A stretch of DNA of 64,000 bases from Actinokineospora globicatena (lineage in GTDB: Bacteria; Actinomycetota; Actinomycetes; Mycobacteriales; Pseudonocardiaceae): the NCBI RefSeq assembly GCF_024171945.1, contig NZ_JAMTCR010000002.1:1612001-1676000 (forward strand). The letters run 5' to 3'. Position numbers and translations under genes: made by a program. The notes under the pieces are model-generated. The model had not been told where the DNA came from. It made no database searches and worked only from the letters and a program-made list of their open reading frames with translations. Shown here one piece after another: positions 1 through 9,622 of the stretch. Position 1 is the first letter of the stretch; every line of letters starts with the position of its first letter.

Positions 1-1091
1 TGTCGGTGTTCGCGCTGGGCATCATGCCCTACATCACCGCGAGCATCATCATCCAGCTGTTGACGGTGGTGATCCCCCGCTTCGAGCAGCTGAAGAAGGA
101 AGGCCAGGCGGGCCAGGGCAAGCTCACGCAGTACACGCGCTACCTCACCATCGCGCTGGCCGTGCTGCAGGCGACCGGCATCGTCGCGATGGCCGACCGC
201 AAGCAGCTGTTCGCCAACTGCCCGGACGACATCATCCCGAACAGCAACGTCTTCACGCTGTCGGTCGTGGTCATCACGATGACCGCGGGCACCGCGCTGA
301 TCATGTGGTTCGGTGAGCTGATCACCGAGCGCGGCATCGGCAACGGCATGTCGCTGCTGATGTTCGTCAACATCGCGGCCCGCATCCCGTCCGAGGGCAT
401 GAACATCCTCAACCAGAACGGTGGCCTCGTCTTCGCCATCGTCTGCGTCTTCGGCCTGCTGATCATCGCCAGCGTCGTGTTCGTCGAGCAGGGCCAGCGC
501 CGGATCCCGGTGCAGTACGCCAAGCGCATGATCGGTCGCCGGATGTACGGCGGCACCTCGACCTACCTGCCGCTGAAGGTCAACCAGGCTGGCGTCATCC
601 CGGTGATCTTCGCGTCCTCGCTGCTCTACCTGCCGGACCTGATCTCCCGGCTGGTCGGCCAGGACAGCTCCGGGTGGCAGCGCTTCATCGCCGACCACAT
701 CGTGAAGCAGTCGAGCTGGGTGCACATCAGCGTCTACTTCGCTCTGATCATCTTCTTCACGTACTTCTACATCACGATCACGTTCAACGTGAACGAGCGC
801 GCTGACGAGATGAAGAAGTTCGGCGGGTTCATCCCCGGCATCCGCCCGGGCCGCCCGACCTCCGAGTACCTGAGCTTCGTGTTGAGCCGCATCACGCTCC
901 CCGGCTCGATCTACCTCGGCATCATCGCGGTGCTGCCGAACTTCTTCCTCGACGTCACCGGCGATGGTCAGAACCAGAACTTCCCCTTCGGCGGTACCGC
1001 CGTCCTCATCATGGTGGGCGTCGGCCTTGACACCGTGAAGCAGATCGAGAGCCAGCTGATGCAGCGAAACTACGAAGGGTTCCTCAAGTGA
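1..1091 (+). CDS. secY: Protein translocase subunit SecY, 5' end outside the window
   Basis: SecY is the central channel of the Sec translocon in the cytoplasmic membrane and moves unfolded preproteins with SecE, SecG and SecA. About 362 residues are visible; the family is usually near 435, so roughly 70 N-terminal residues lie before the window. The frame is open from base 3 without a start. Seen: alternating hydrophobic helices and the cytosolic loop with [20 protein letters not shown] (residues about 257-276 of the visible part), a strong SecY hallmark. The stop overlaps the adk start (GTGA), so adk is probably translationally coupled. secY-adk-map-infA order is the standard actinobacterial end of the spc operon. 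Confidence 0.97.
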   Translation, partial: SVFALGIMPYITASIIIQLLTVVIPRFEQLKKEGQAGQGKLTQYTRYLTIALAVLQATGIVAMADRKQLFANCPDDIIPNSNVFTLSVVVITMTAGTALIMWFGELITERGIGNGMSLLMFVNIAARIPSEGMNILNQNGGLVFAIVCVFGLLIIASVVFVEQGQRRIPVQYAKRMIGRRMYGGTSTYLPLKVNQAGVIPVIFASSLLYLPDLISRLVGQDSSGWQRFIADHIVKQSSWVHISVYFALIIFFTYFYITITFNVNERADEMKKFGGFIPGIRPGRPTSEYLSFVLSRITLPGSIYLGIIAVLPNFFLDVTGDGQNQNFPFGGTAVLIMVGVGLDTVKQIESQLMQRNYEGFLK

Positions 1092-1642
1092 CACGTGTTG
1101 TTCTCGTTGGACCGCCCGGAGCGGGCAAGGGCACCCAGGCGACCGCGTTGAGCGAGCAGCTCGGCGTACCGCACATCTCCACCGGGGACCTGTTCCGGGC
1201 GCACATCGCGAACAACACCGAGCTCGGCCAGGACGTCCGCAGGTACCTGGACTCCGGCCAGCTGGTGCCAGACGAGGTCACCAACGAGATGGTGCGCGAG
1301 CGGCTGGACGAGCCCGACGCGCGCGCCGGGTTCCTGCTCGACGGCTTCCCGCGCAACGTCGGCCAGGCCGAGGTGCTCGGCAAGATCCTCAGTAGCACCG
1401 GCCAGTCGCTCGACGCGGTGGTGGAGTTCAAGGTCGACGAGGACGTCGTCGTCAAGCGGCTGCTGGCCAGGGGCCGCAACGACGACAACGAGGACGTCAT
1501 CCGCCGCCGCCAGGAGATCTACCGCTCGGAGACCGCGCCGCTGCTGGACTACTACGGCGGCTCGGTGATCACCGTGGACGCCGTCGGCGAGGTCGGCGAC
1601 ATCACCGAGCGCGTGCTCTCGGCGCTGCGCGACCGCACGTGA
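1088..1642 (+). CDS. adk: Adenylate kinase, short form
   Basis: Adenylate kinase converts ATP + AMP to 2 ADP in the cytoplasm. The 184-residue protein opens with the P-loop [10 protein letters not shown] (residues 8-17), followed by the AMP-binding region with STGDLFR and the LLDGFPRN motif near residue 86. It has the short lid typical of mycobacterial and other actinobacterial Adk, lacking the zinc-binding lid insertion of longer homologues. The GTG start overlaps the secY stop by 4 bases (GTGA), and the stop overlaps the next candidate start in the same way. Expression is therefore expected to follow the ribosomal operon. Confidence 0.97.
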   Translation: MTRVVLVGPPGAGKGTQATALSEQLGVPHISTGDLFRAHIANNTELGQDVRRYLDSGQLVPDEVTNEMVRERLDEPDARAGFLLDGFPRNVGQAEVLGKILSSTGQSLDAVVEFKVDEDVVVKRLLARGRNDDNEDVIRRRQEIYRSETAPLLDYYGGSVITVDAVGEVGDITERVLSALRDRT

Positions 1643-2466
1643 CCGGTGGTCTGTTCGGCGGGTTCCGCATGGCGCTCGCCTCCTGGAAGGCTCGGATGAT
1701 CGAGATCAAGACCCCCGGCCAGCTCGACGCCATGCGCGCGGCCGGGCTGGTGGTGGCCAACTCGCTGGCCGCGGTCGCGGCGGCGGCCAAGGCCGGGGTC
1801 AGCACCGCCGAACTCGACGAGCTCGCCGAGCAGACCATCCGGGACGCGGGCGCGGTGCCCTCGTTCAAGGGCTACCACGGCTTCCCGGCCAGCATCTGCG
1901 CCTCGGTCAACGAGCAGATCGTGCACGGCATCCCCTCGCGCGAGCAGGTGCTCGCCGAGGGCGACCTCATCTCCGTGGACTGCGGCGCGATCCTCGACGA
2001 CTGGCACGGCGACTCGGCGGTGACGCTGTTCGTCGGGTCGGTCACCGACGCCGAGCAGGCACTGTCGGACGCGACCAGGGCCAGCATGCTGGCGGGCATC
2101 GCCGCGGTCACCCCCGGCGCCCGGCTCACCGACATCTCCCACGCCATCGAGACCTCGGTGCACGCGAGCGAGAAGGCGCACGGCCGCGAGTACGGCATCG
2201 TGCGCGAGTACGGCGGCCACGGCATCGGCAGCGCCATGCACATGGACCCGTTCCTGCCGAACTACGGCAAGCCCGGCAAGGGCCCGCGGCTGCGCGTCGG
2301 CATGGCCATCGCCATCGAGCCGATGCTCACCCTCGGCGTCGAGGAAACCGTCGAGCTCGAGGACGGCTGGACCGTGGTCACCGCGGACGGATCCCGTGCG
2401 GCGCACTGGGAGCACACCGTCGCGGTCACCGACGACGGCCCGTGGGTGCTGACCGCCCCCGAATAG
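1639..2466 (+). CDS. map: Methionine aminopeptidase, type I
   Basis: Removes the initiator methionine from nascent proteins using a dinuclear metal centre. Seen: the pita-bread fold signature with HGIPS (His for catalysis), [18 protein letters not shown] (metal Asp residues), [12 protein letters not shown] (metal His) and [10 protein letters not shown] (metal Glu), all in order. Three in-frame starts are possible: GTG 1639 (overlaps the adk stop as GTGA), ATG 1669 and ATG 1696. The family usually begins with MIEIKTP.., which fits ATG 1696, so the extra 19 residues may not be made. The 1639 start is given because of the 4-base coupling seen repeatedly here. Confidence 0.93.
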   Translation: MTGGLFGGFRMALASWKARMIEIKTPGQLDAMRAAGLVVANSLAAVAAAAKAGVSTAELDELAEQTIRDAGAVPSFKGYHGFPASICASVNEQIVHGIPSREQVLAEGDLISVDCGAILDDWHGDSAVTLFVGSVTDAEQALSDATRASMLAGIAAVTPGARLTDISHAIETSVHASEKAHGREYGIVREYGGHGIGSAMHMDPFLPNYGKPGKGPRLRVGMAIAIEPMLTLGVEETVELEDGWTVVTADGSRAAHWEHTVAVTDDGPWVLTAPE

Positions 2467-2505
2467 CCCGTCCCCCGGCTGATACCCCCCGATTTGGGGC
2501 ACCGC

Positions 2506-2543
2506 GTACGCGCGCGTACACTTGACCGCTGGCGCTGTATAGC
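2506..2543 (+). promoter_or_regulatory. Palindrome and possible promoter elements before infA
   Basis: The 178-base gap between map and infA holds a perfect 14-base palindrome GTACGCGCGCGTAC (2506-2519), a TTGACC hexamer at 2522-2527, and a small hairpin GGCGCT-GTAT-AGCGCC whose loop gives TATAGC at 2538. The TTGACC and TATAGC hexamers are too close to form a normal -35/-10 pair, so which part is a promoter is not settled. A promoter here would let infA and the downstream ribosomal genes run independently of secY. Confidence 0.3.
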
Positions 2544-2645
2544 GCCGATTCCGTCGTGCGTGTCACCCGGGTGTGGGTTGTTCTGGCCACCCCACGCGTC
2601 CGGCGGTAGCCGAAGCTACACCCACCGTCACGAAACGCGGAGGAC

Positions 2646-2867
2646 ATGGGCAAGAAGGACGGGGCCATCGAGGTCGAAGGCCGCGTGGTCGAGCCACTCC
2701 CCAACGCGATGTTCCGCGTCGAGTTGGAGAACGGCCACAAGGTGCTGGCACACATCAGCGGCAAGATGCGGCAGCACTACATCCGCATCCTGCCCGAGGA
2801 CCGGGTTGTCGTAGAGCTGTCGCCCTACGACCTGTCCCGCGGCCGCATCGTCTACCGCTACAAGTGA
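2646..2867 (+). CDS. infA: Translation initiation factor IF-1
   Basis: IF-1 binds the ribosomal A site with IF-2 and IF-3 during initiation. The 73-residue single S1/OB-fold protein begins [16 protein letters not shown] and contains [20 protein letters not shown] and [17 protein letters not shown], the standard family sequence at standard length. An ACGCGGAGGAC Shine-Dalgarno stretch (GGAGG) sits about 6 bases before the ATG. It precedes rpmJ and rpsM as in nearly all actinobacteria. Confidence 0.98.
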   Translation: MGKKDGAIEVEGRVVEPLPNAMFRVELENGHKVLAHISGKMRQHYIRILPEDRVVVELSPYDLSRGRIVYRYK

Positions 2868-2946
2868 CGTTCCCGGCCGACCAGCCGGGAAGCCACTATC
2901 GGTGCCCCCGCACGGGGGCACGCGGCCGAAGCAGGAGAAGACAGAC

Positions 2947-3060
2947 GTGAAGGTCAACCCGAGCGTCAAGAAGATCTGCGACAAGTGCAAGGTGATCCGC
3001 CGCCACGGCCGGGTCATGGTGATCTGCGAGAACCTGCGCCACAAGCAGCGCCAGGGCTGA
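2947..3060 (+). CDS. rpmJ: 50S ribosomal protein L36
   Basis: L36 is a 37-residue zinc-ribbon protein of the large subunit. The translation begins [19 protein letters not shown] and ends RHKQRQG. The C-x2-C pair (Cys 11, Cys 14), a third Cys at 27 and the C-terminal His 32 match the zinc-binding C+ form. The start is GTG, with a GCAGGAGAAG ribosome-binding site 7 bases upstream. It lies between infA and rpsM, its conserved position. Confidence 0.97.
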   Translation: MKVNPSVKKICDKCKVIRRHGRVMVICENLRHKQRQG

Positions 3061-3236
3061 GCACCCTCACCGCCTAGCCGCTCGCCGAGCTACGCGACAG
3101 CAAGGAAGAGGACCTCCCGCCACCTGTCGGGTCACACGGACCTGACTCACCCCCGGACTCCAGGCCGGGGCCCGAGTACCCACTCGGGGCGGTGCGGGAG
3201 AAGACCTGGGGACAACGACGAGGAGATACCGCCGCA

Positions 3237-3617
3237 ATGGCACGTGTCGCTGGCGTAGACCTCCCCCGCGAGAAGCGGATGGAGATCGCGCTGACCTACA
3301 TCTTCGGTATCGGCCGGACCCGCTCCAAGGAGCTGCTGGCCGCCACCGAGATCAGCCCGGACCTGCGGGCCAAGGACCTGTCCGACGAGGACGTCGTCCG
3401 GCTCCGCGACTACATCGAGAACAACTTCAAGGTCGAGGGTGACCTCCGCCGCGAGGTGCAGGCCGACATCCGGCGCAAGATCGAGATCGGCTGCTACGAG
3501 GGTCTGCGGTGGCGCCGCGGTCTTCCCGTCCGCGGTCAGCGGACCAAGACCAACGCCCGTACCCGCAAGGGACCGAAGAAGACCGTCGCAGGCAAGAAGA
3601 AGGCCGGAAAGAAGTGA
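3237..3617 (+). CDS. rpsM: 30S ribosomal protein S13
   Basis: S13 sits in the 30S head and contacts the P-site tRNA and L5/L31. The 126-residue protein starts [20 protein letters not shown] and carries the helix-two-turn-helix with [10 protein letters not shown] and the basic tail [18 protein letters not shown]. Upstream in-frame codons back to 3192 exist, but ATG 3237 is chosen because it gives the universal MARVAGVD start and has a GAGGAG ribosome-binding site (about 3220) upstream. About 175 bases of leader separate it from rpmJ. Confidence 0.97.
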   Translation: MARVAGVDLPREKRMEIALTYIFGIGRTRSKELLAATEISPDLRAKDLSDEDVVRLRDYIENNFKVEGDLRREVQADIRRKIEIGCYEGLRWRRGLPVRGQRTKTNARTRKGPKKTVAGKKKAGKK

Positions 3618-3811
3618 CCAAGAGCTGCGAGACCGTGCACGCCGTCGTTCCCCAACGACGTCGGAACCGGGCCTTCATGGCCCTCACCGTCGCGCCCAGG
3701 TGTGCCCGCCCGGCCGCCCTGCGCGAGCTCTACACGGACGCCGGATCGATCATCCGCAACGCAGCTCCTGAGATCACCACCTCGCGCCCCAGGTAGGAGA
3801 AACCCGCAGAC

Positions 3812-4219
3812 ATGCCACCGAAGTCTCGTACCGGCGCCGGAGTCAAGAAGGTCCGGCGCAAGGAAAAGAAGAACATCTCGCACGGGCACGCCCACATCAA
3901 GAGCACGTTCAACAACACGATCGTCTCCATCACCGACCCGACCGGCGCCGTCATCGCGTGGGCGTCCTCCGGTCACGTCGGCTTCAAGGGCTCGCGCAAG
4001 TCGACGCCCTTCGCCGCGCAGATGGCCGCCGAGAACGCGGCCCGCAAGGCAGCCGAGCACGGGATGAAGAAGGTCGACGTGTTCGTGAAGGGTCCTGGCT
4101 CCGGCCGGGAAACCGCGATCCGCTCGCTGCAGGCCGCCGGTCTCGAGGTCGGCACCATCCAGGACGTGACCCCGCAGCCGCACAACGGTTGCCGCCCGCC
4201 CAAGCGGCGCCGGGTCTGA
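3812..4219 (+). CDS. rpsK: 30S ribosomal protein S11
   Basis: S11 is part of the 30S platform near the mRNA exit. The 135-residue sequence has the basic N-terminus ([16 protein letters not shown]) followed by the conserved [15 protein letters not shown], and it ends with the invariant [13 protein letters not shown]. An AGGAGAAA ribosome-binding site precedes ATG 3812. About 190 non-coding bases separate it from rpsM, wider than usual, with no convincing ORF in between. Confidence 0.98.
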   Translation: MPPKSRTGAGVKKVRRKEKKNISHGHAHIKSTFNNTIVSITDPTGAVIAWASSGHVGFKGSRKSTPFAAQMAAENAARKAAEHGMKKVDVFVKGPGSGRETAIRSLQAAGLEVGTIQDVTPQPHNGCRPPKRRRV

Positions 4220-4242
4220 GGAACGGGGAGGACTAGAAAGAC

Positions 4243-4848
4243 ATGGCACGCTACACCGGCCCAGCCACCCGTATCTCGCGGCGCCTCAAGGTCGACCTCG
4301 TCGGCGGCGACCAGGCGTTCGAGCGCCGTCCCTACCCGCCCGGCCAGCACGGCCGCGGTCGGAGCAAGGACACCGAGTACCTGCAGCAGCTGCAGGAGAA
4401 GCAGAAGGCGCGCTACACCTACGGGATCCTGGAGCGGCAGTTCCGCCGCTACTACGAGACCGCCGCGCGCCGCCAGGGCAAGACCGGTGAGGTCCTGCTC
4501 CAGCTGCTCGAGTCCCGCCTCGACAACGTGGTCTACCGCGCGGGCCTGGCCCGCACCCGGCGCCAGGCGCGCCAGCTGGTCAACCACGGGCACTTCATCG
4601 TGAACGGCAAGAAGGTCAACATCCCCAGCTTCCAGGTGTCGAAGTTCGACATCATCGACGTGAAGCCGAAGTCGTTGCCGACCCTGCCCTTCGTCGCCGC
4701 CAAGGAGTCCGTCGGCGACCGCCCGATCCCGGGCTGGCTGCAGCTCGTGCCGTCGACCCTGCGCATCCTCGTGCACCAGCTGCCCGAGCGCGCGCAGATC
4801 GACGTCCCGGTCACCGAGCAGCTCATCGTCGAGTACTACTCGAAGTAG
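4243..4848 (+). CDS. rpsD: 30S ribosomal protein S4
   Basis: S4 nucleates 16S rRNA assembly at the five-way junction and in many bacteria represses its own operon. The 201-residue protein starts MARYTGPATRISRRLKVDLVG. It carries an S4 RNA-binding domain (LESRLDNVVYRAGLARTRRQ near residue 90) and lacks the N-terminal zinc Cys cluster (C- form). A GGGGAGGA ribosome-binding site precedes the ATG. It sits directly between rpsK and rpoA, the usual alpha-operon order. Confidence 0.98.
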   Translation: MARYTGPATRISRRLKVDLVGGDQAFERRPYPPGQHGRGRSKDTEYLQQLQEKQKARYTYGILERQFRRYYETAARRQGKTGEVLLQLLESRLDNVVYRAGLARTRRQARQLVNHGHFIVNGKKVNIPSFQVSKFDIIDVKPKSLPTLPFVAAKESVGDRPIPGWLQLVPSTLRILVHQLPERAQIDVPVTEQLIVEYYSK

Positions 4849-4963
4849 GTCGCGTGGGGGCGGTGGCGAATGGTGCCACCGCCCCGACCGTCCCCAGTGG
4901 ACGGTCAACCCCAGCACCACCGGCGTCAAATAGCGGGCGCCACCGGGAAGGAAGAACTTAGAA

Positions 4964-6013
4964 GTGCTCATCTCACAGCGTCCTGGCCTCGCCGAGGAGC
5001 CGGTCAACGAGACCCGCTCCCGCTTCGTCATCGAGCCGCTCGAGCCCGGTTTCGGCTACACCCTGGGCAACTCGCTGCGGCGGACCCTGCTGTCCTCGAT
5101 CCCCGGTGCCTCGGTCACCAGCATCCGCATCGACGGCGTGCTGCACGAGTTCACCACCGTGCCGGGGGTCAAGGAGGACGTCACCGACATCATCCTCAAC
5201 CTCAAGGAACTCGTCGTCTCCTCGGAGGAGGACGAGCCGGTGACGATGTACCTGCGCAAGCAGGGCCCCGGTGAGGTGACCGCAGGCGACATCGTGCCGC
5301 CCGCTGGCGTCACGGTGCACAACCCCGACCTGCACATCGCGACCCTGAACAGCAAGGGCAAGCTGGAGATCGAGCTCGTCGTCGAGCGCGGTCGCGGCTA
5401 CGTCCCCGCTGTGCAGAACAAGCAGGCGGGCGCGGAGATCGGCCGGATCCCGGTCGACTCCATCTACTCGCCGGTCCTCAAGGTCACCTACAAGGTCGAG
5501 GCCACCCGAGTCGAGCAGCGCACCGACTTCGACAAGCTCATCCTCGACGTCGAGACCAAGCCGTCGATCACCCCGCGCGACGCCGTGGCGTCCGCCGGTA
5601 AGACGCTGGTCGAGCTGTTCGGGCTCGCCCGCGAGCTCAACATCGACGCGGAGGGCATCGAGATCGGCCCGTCGCCGCAGGAGGCGGACACCATCGCCGC
5701 CTACGCGATGCCGATCGAGGACCTCGACCTCACCGTGCGCTCCTACAACTGCCTCAAGCGCGAGGGCATCCACACCGTGGGTGAGCTCGTCTCGCGCAGC
5801 GAGGCGGACCTGCTGGACATCCGCAACTTCGGTGCCAAGTCCATCGACGAGGTCAAGATGAAGCTCGTCGGCCTGGGCCTGGCGCTCAAGGACAGCCCGC
5901 CCGGGTTCGACCCCACCGCGGCCGCGACGGACTTCGCCGCCGACACGTGGACCGACAGCCCGGACGCTGGCACTGATGACGGCCAGGACTACGCAGAGAC
6001 CGAGCAGCTCTAG
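4964..6013 (+). CDS. rpoA: RNA polymerase subunit alpha
   Basis: Alpha dimerises to scaffold RNA polymerase, and its C-terminal domain contacts promoter UP elements and activators. The 349-residue protein starts from GTG ([16 protein letters not shown]). It shows the NTD motif [20 protein letters not shown] near residue 29, and the CTD helix-hairpin-helix with [18 protein letters not shown] and [15 protein letters not shown]. The last 35 or so residues are an acidic tail common in actinobacterial RpoA. A GGAAGGAAG ribosome-binding site lies upstream. It follows rpsD after a 115-base gap. Confidence 0.98.
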   Translation: MLISQRPGLAEEPVNETRSRFVIEPLEPGFGYTLGNSLRRTLLSSIPGASVTSIRIDGVLHEFTTVPGVKEDVTDIILNLKELVVSSEEDEPVTMYLRKQGPGEVTAGDIVPPAGVTVHNPDLHIATLNSKGKLEIELVVERGRGYVPAVQNKQAGAEIGRIPVDSIYSPVLKVTYKVEATRVEQRTDFDKLILDVETKPSITPRDAVASAGKTLVELFGLARELNIDAEGIEIGPSPQEADTIAAYAMPIEDLDLTVRSYNCLKREGIHTVGELVSRSEADLLDIRNFGAKSIDEVKMKLVGLGLALKDSPPGFDPTAAATDFAADTWTDSPDAGTDDGQDYAETEQL

Positions 6014-6059
6014 TCCTGACTGGACTCCCTGAGCAGCGGATTTCCCCAAGGAGCAAGCA

Positions 6060-6626
6060 ATGCCCACCCCAACCAAGGGCGCCCGCCTCGGCGGCGGTCC
6101 GGCCCACGAGCGGCTGCTGCTGGCCAACCTGGCCACCGCGCTGTTCGAGCACGGCCGGATCACCACCACCGAGGCCAAGGCGAAGCGGTTGCGCCCCTAC
6201 GCCGAGAAGCTCATCACCAAGGCGAAGGTCGGTGACCTGCACAACCGCCGCGAGATCATGAAGGTGATCCGCGACAAGGACGTCGTGCAGCGCCTGTGCA
6301 CCGAGATCGGCCCGTTCTTCAGCGACCGCAACGGCGGTTACACCCGGATCACCAAGACCATGCCGCGCAAGGGCGACAACGCCCCGATGGCCGTGATCGA
6401 GCTGATCCAGGAGAAGACGGTCACCGCCGAGGCCGAGGCCGCGCGCAAGACCAAGTTCGCCAAGGACGCCAAGAAGGACGAGGCGCCCAAGGCCGTCGAG
6501 GCCGACTCGGACGCGGTCGAGGAGACCAAGGTCGAGGATGCCCCGGTCGAGGACACCACCGAGGACAGCAAGGTCGAGGACGCCCCCGAGGCGACCGACG
6601 CCGACGCTGCCAAGGACAAGTCCTGA
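6060..6626 (+). CDS. rplQ: 50S ribosomal protein L17 with long acidic tail
   Basis: L17 binds 23S rRNA near the exit tunnel. Residues 1-115 are a standard L17 core ([39 protein letters not shown] segment, [15 protein letters not shown]). Residues from about 130 to 188 form a low-complexity tail rich in Glu, Asp, Ala and Lys, with repeated VE(D)AP units. Tails of this kind occur in actinobacterial L17, but this one is long. An AAGGAGCAAGCA ribosome-binding site precedes ATG 6060. The stop overlaps the probable truA start. Confidence 0.97.
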   Translation: MPTPTKGARLGGGPAHERLLLANLATALFEHGRITTTEAKAKRLRPYAEKLITKAKVGDLHNRREIMKVIRDKDVVQRLCTEIGPFFSDRNGGYTRITKTMPRKGDNAPMAVIELIQEKTVTAEAEAARKTKFAKDAKKDEAPKAVEADSDAVEETKVEDAPVEDTTEDSKVEDAPEATDADAAKDKS

Positions 6627-7468
6627 CCCAGCAGCACCGCGACGAGCCCGCCACCCCCACCGGGGACGGCGGGCTCGTCCGCGTTCGGCTCGACATCGCC
6701 TACGACGGCACGGACTTCTCCGGCTGGGCGGTCCAACCGGAGCGGCGCACGGTGTGCGGGGTGCTGGAGGAGTCGCTCTTCCACGTCCTGCGGCGCAAGG
6801 TCCGGCTGACGGTCGCCGGGCGCACCGACGCCGGGGTGCACGCCACGGGTCAGGTCGCGCACGTGGACGTACCCGCCGACGTCGAGCCGGACGAGGTGGT
6901 CTTCCGACTGGCCCGCGCGCTGCCCGCGGACGTCCGGGTCACGGGCGCTCGCCGCGTCCCACCCGAGTTCGACGCCCGCTTCGGCGCGCTGCGACGGCAC
7001 TACGCCTACCGGGTGTGCGACACCCAGTGGCGCGCGGACCCGTTGAGCCGCAAGCACATCGTCACGTGGCCCCGGCAGTTGGACCTGGACGCGCTCAACG
7101 CCGCGTCGGCATTGCTGGTGGGAGAGCACAACTTCGTCGCGTTCTGCAAACGCCGCGAGGGCGCCACCACCATCCGCGAACTCCAGCAACTGCGCTGGAC
7201 CCGCTCGGACAACGGCACCCTGACCGCCCACGTCTCCGCCGACGCCTTCTGCCACTCCATGGTCCGCAGCCTCGTCGGCGCCCTCCTCGCCGTCGGCGAA
7301 GGCCGCAAACCCGTCGACTGGCCCGCCTCCATGCTCACCGCCACCGAACGCCCCAGCGCCATCACCGTCGCCCCAGCCCACGGCCTGACCCTCACCGCCG
7401 TCGACTACCCGGCCGACGACGACCTCGCCACCCGCGCCGAGCAGACCCGCCGGGTGCGGACACTGTAG
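6623..7468 (+). CDS. truA: tRNA pseudouridine synthase A, probable CTG start
   Basis: TruA makes pseudouridine at positions 38-40 of the tRNA anticodon stem. The conserved region begins [15 protein letters not shown], and [16 protein letters not shown] holds the catalytic Asp; [19 protein letters not shown] is the C-terminal hallmark. No ATG, GTG or TTG lies in frame between the rplQ stop and the first conserved strand. The first GTG codons (about 6750) would remove the RLDIAYDG strand. CTG 6623 overlaps the rplQ stop (CTGA) and has AAGGA six bases upstream, giving 281 residues starting MTQQHRDEP. The product call is firm; the start is inferred. Confidence 0.93.
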   Translation: MTQQHRDEPATPTGDGGLVRVRLDIAYDGTDFSGWAVQPERRTVCGVLEESLFHVLRRKVRLTVAGRTDAGVHATGQVAHVDVPADVEPDEVVFRLARALPADVRVTGARRVPPEFDARFGALRRHYAYRVCDTQWRADPLSRKHIVTWPRQLDLDALNAASALLVGEHNFVAFCKRREGATTIRELQQLRWTRSDNGTLTAHVSADAFCHSMVRSLVGALLAVGEGRKPVDWPASMLTATERPSAITVAPAHGLTLTAVDYPADDDLATRAEQTRRVRTL

Positions 7469-7477
7469 ACAGTCGCT

Positions 7478-7486
7478 TGTGGACAA
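7478..7486 (-). promoter_or_regulatory. Perfect DnaA-box-like 9-mer
   Basis: The minus strand reads TTGTCCACA, identical to the actinomycete DnaA-box consensus. It lies 10 bases after truA and 14 bases before the terminator at 7500. An isolated box is unlikely to be an origin. It is listed because two more perfect copies sit in the ESX intergenic regions. Confidence 0.4.
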
Positions 7487-7499
7487 ATTTGGGCACGGC

Positions 7500-7541
7500 G
7501 AGAACCCCCGGGGCGACTTCCCTGTCGTCCCGGGGGTTCTC
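7500..7541. terminator. Bidirectional hairpin terminator between truA and the subtilase
   Basis: A perfect 13-base inverted repeat (GAGAACCCCCGGG, 7500-7512, against 7529-7541) is extended inward by a G:U pair and four more pairs, leaving a TTCCCT loop. It separates the converging truA and the minus-strand protease gene and probably ends both transcripts. The tract after it (TCGGTTGTTC) is only moderately T-rich, as is usual for actinobacterial terminators. Confidence 0.8.
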
Positions 7542-7569
7542 GGTTGTTCAGCAGTGCCTAGCGGTCAGC

Positions 7570-9198
7570 TCAGACGTCGAGGGTCCAGCTGTTGAGGTAG
7601 CCCACGTCGGCCTTGTAGCCGTCCTTGACGGAGAGCTTCCAGTTACCGGCGGCGTTCTTGGCGGACAGGTTGACCGTGTAGGTCTCCTTGATGTTGTCCG
7701 CGGAGTCGCTGGTGGAGGTGTTCTTCAGGCGGTAGGTGGTGCCGTCGGGGGCGATCAGGTCGATGCTGATGTCACCGCGGTAGGTGTGGATGACGTCGAC
7801 GGTCACCTTGCTGGCGGCGTCGGCCTTACCGGTGCAGTTGACGGTGACCTGGCTGGTGACCGCGGCGCCCATGTCCGGGATGTTGACCTTGCCCGCGGCG
7901 GTGACCGCGGCGCAGCCGACCGGGGTGGGGGTCGGGGTGGGCGTGGGGGTCGGGGTCGGGGTCGGGGTGGGGGTCGGCGCCGGGGCGGCCACGACCTGCA
8001 GGAGCTTGTTCGGCGAGCCGGTGCCCTCGTTGGTGACCTTGCCGGTGGCGGCGGCGCCGAGCAGCGCGGTGCCGACCTGGGCCGGGGTGGCGTTCGGGTT
8101 GGTCGCCAGGTAGAGCGCGGCCACACCGGCCACGTGCGGGGACGCCATCGAGGTGCCGCTGATGGTGTTCTTGGCGGTGGTGCCGCCGATCCACGCCGAG
8201 GTGATGCCCTCGCCCGGGGCGAAGATGTCGGTGCAGGTGCCGTAGTTGGAGAAGCTGGCACGCGCGTCGGTCTTGGTGGTGGCGCCGACGGTGATCGCCT
8301 CCGGCACGCGGGCCGGGGAGTAGCTGCACGCGTTGGCGTTGGAGTTGCCACCGGCCACCGCGTAGGTGACGCCAGCGGCGATGGAGCGCTGCACGGCCTG
8401 GTCGAGCGCGGTGGAGGCAGCGCCGCCGAGGCTCATGTTCGCCACAGCGGGCTTGACCCGGTTCGCGGTCACCCAGTCGACACCGGCGATGACGCCGGAG
8501 GTGCTGCCGGAGCCGTTGCAGTCGAGCACGCGGACGCCGACCAGCTTGGCCGCCTTGGCCACGCCGTAGGTGGAGCCGCCGATGGTGCCCGCCACGTGCG
8601 TGCCGTGGCCGTTGCAGTCGGTGGCGTTGTTGTCGTTGTCGACCTTGTCGATGCCGCTGACCGCGCGGCCGCCGAAGTCGGAGTGGGTCAGGTTGATGCC
8701 GGTGTCGATGACGTAGACGTTCACGTTCGACGCGGTGGTGGCGTAGGTGTACTTGTTGTTCAGCGGCAGCGCGGCCTGGTCGACGCGGTCGAGGCCCCAC
8801 GACGGCGGGGTCAGCTGGTCGACGGTCGCGGCGACCTTCTGGTCGGCCTCGACGTAGGCGACGGACGGGTCGGCCGCGGTGTACTTGGCCTGCTGCTCGG
8901 TCATCTTCGCCGAGTAGCCCTTCACCGTCTGGGAGAAGCGCTGCTTGATGGTGCCGCCGAACTTCTTGGTGATGCCGTCCGAGGTCGCGGTGGCCGCCTG
9001 GGCGGTCACCCCGTCCTTGAGCACGACGATGTAGCTGCCCGCGATGGCGGTCGGCTTGTCGGCGCCCAGGATCGGGCCCTCCGCCGCGGTCGCCGAGTTG
9101 GACAGGCTGAAGCCGATGGCGGCGGTAGCGACCGTCGCGGTGACCGCGAGACCGACTCCGCCGATTCGCCGCATCCTTGCGGCGCGAGACATACCCAT
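7570..9198 (-). CDS. Secreted subtilisin-like serine protease (S8) with P domain
   Basis: An extracellular peptidase of about 542 residues. Order seen: an Arg-containing signal peptide (residues 1-40, ending near NSATAAEGP), an inhibitor I9-type propeptide (SYIVVLKDG), then the S8 catalytic domain with Asp in [11 protein letters not shown], His in [12 protein letters not shown] and Ser in [13 protein letters not shown] (TP)n linker of about 20 residues leads to a C-terminal P/Homo-B-like domain ([33 protein letters not shown]). ATG 9198 and ATG 9192 are both served by the doubled ribosome-binding site GAAGGAGTCCAAGGA. No ESX link is visible beyond location; it is distinct from mycP (16178). 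Confidence 0.92.
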   Translation of the reverse strand: MGMSRAARMRRIGGVGLAVTATVATAAIGFSLSNSATAAEGPILGADKPTAIAGSYIVVLKDGVTAQAATATSDGITKKFGGTIKQRFSQTVKGYSAKMTEQQAKYTAADPSVAYVEADQKVAATVDQLTPPSWGLDRVDQAALPLNNKYTYATTASNVNVYVIDTGINLTHSDFGGRAVSGIDKVDNDNNATDCNGHGTHVAGTIGGSTYGVAKAAKLVGVRVLDCNGSGSTSGVIAGVDWVTANRVKPAVANMSLGGAASTALDQAVQRSIAAGVTYAVAGGNSNANACSYSPARVPEAITVGATTKTDARASFSNYGTCTDIFAPGEGITSAWIGGTTAKNTISGTSMASPHVAGVAALYLATNPNATPAQVGTALLGAAATGKVTNEGTGSPNKLLQVVAAPAPTPTPTPTPTPTPTPTPTPVGCAAVTAAGKVNIPDMGAAVTSQVTVNCTGKADAASKVTVDVIHTYRGDISIDLIAPDGTTYRLKNTSTSDSADNIKETYTVNLSAKNAAGNWKLSVKDGYKADVGYLNSWTLDV

Positions 9199-9622
9199 TC
9201 CTTGGACTCCTTCACAGGAGGAACACCGTGCGGCTCGGCCCTTTTCGCACAACGGGGCCACCGGCGGAACAGGCGCGCGGAAACGACGACTCTCCAGTCC
9301 GGTGGTCTCGCTGCACGAAGGTGGGAACCGACCCGTTCGTGTGCCTGAGACCGACAGTCGCGGCGCTCTCGGTTACCCGTTAGCGTCGCTCGGGACCACC
9401 AGTTCGGCCGTTCGTGGGCACTTCTGAGGGGTCATCGACTGCGGAGAGTGTGATGGGCGCGGCGCTACGCCGACTGCCGCCGGGTCTTAGGACACCGGGC
9501 GTTCGTATTCGGTTCCGGTGCGCGACGGTAGCAGGACAGTTGCGCCGGAAAACGGGTCCGGAAATGGACGCCGCGCACCCGGGCGATTACCGAGCGCGAA
9601 TGCGCGCTCCGGTGGTGTGACC
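9199..9622. other. Gene-poor stretch, 424 bases
   Basis: No ORF with credible codon use or homology was found on either strand. The right end is the upstream side of nothing on the plus strand and follows the 3' end of the minus-strand gene at 9623. The left part must hold the promoter of the subtilase, but no convincing -35/-10 pair was seen. No repeat or RNA structure stood out. Confidence 0.6.

Noticed and set aside
3618..3811. A small gene between rpsM and rpsK
   Set aside because: Open frames here have no ribosome-binding site and continue frames shadowing rpsM; the stretch looks untranslated.
7570..9198. Second mycosin for the ESX system
   Set aside because: It has a P domain and no C-terminal membrane helix, so it is an ordinary secreted subtilase rather than a mycosin.
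6538..9348. A 936-codon plus-strand frame across truA and the subtilase
   Set aside because: It is low-complexity Arg/Pro/Gly sequence opposite or out of frame with clear genes.
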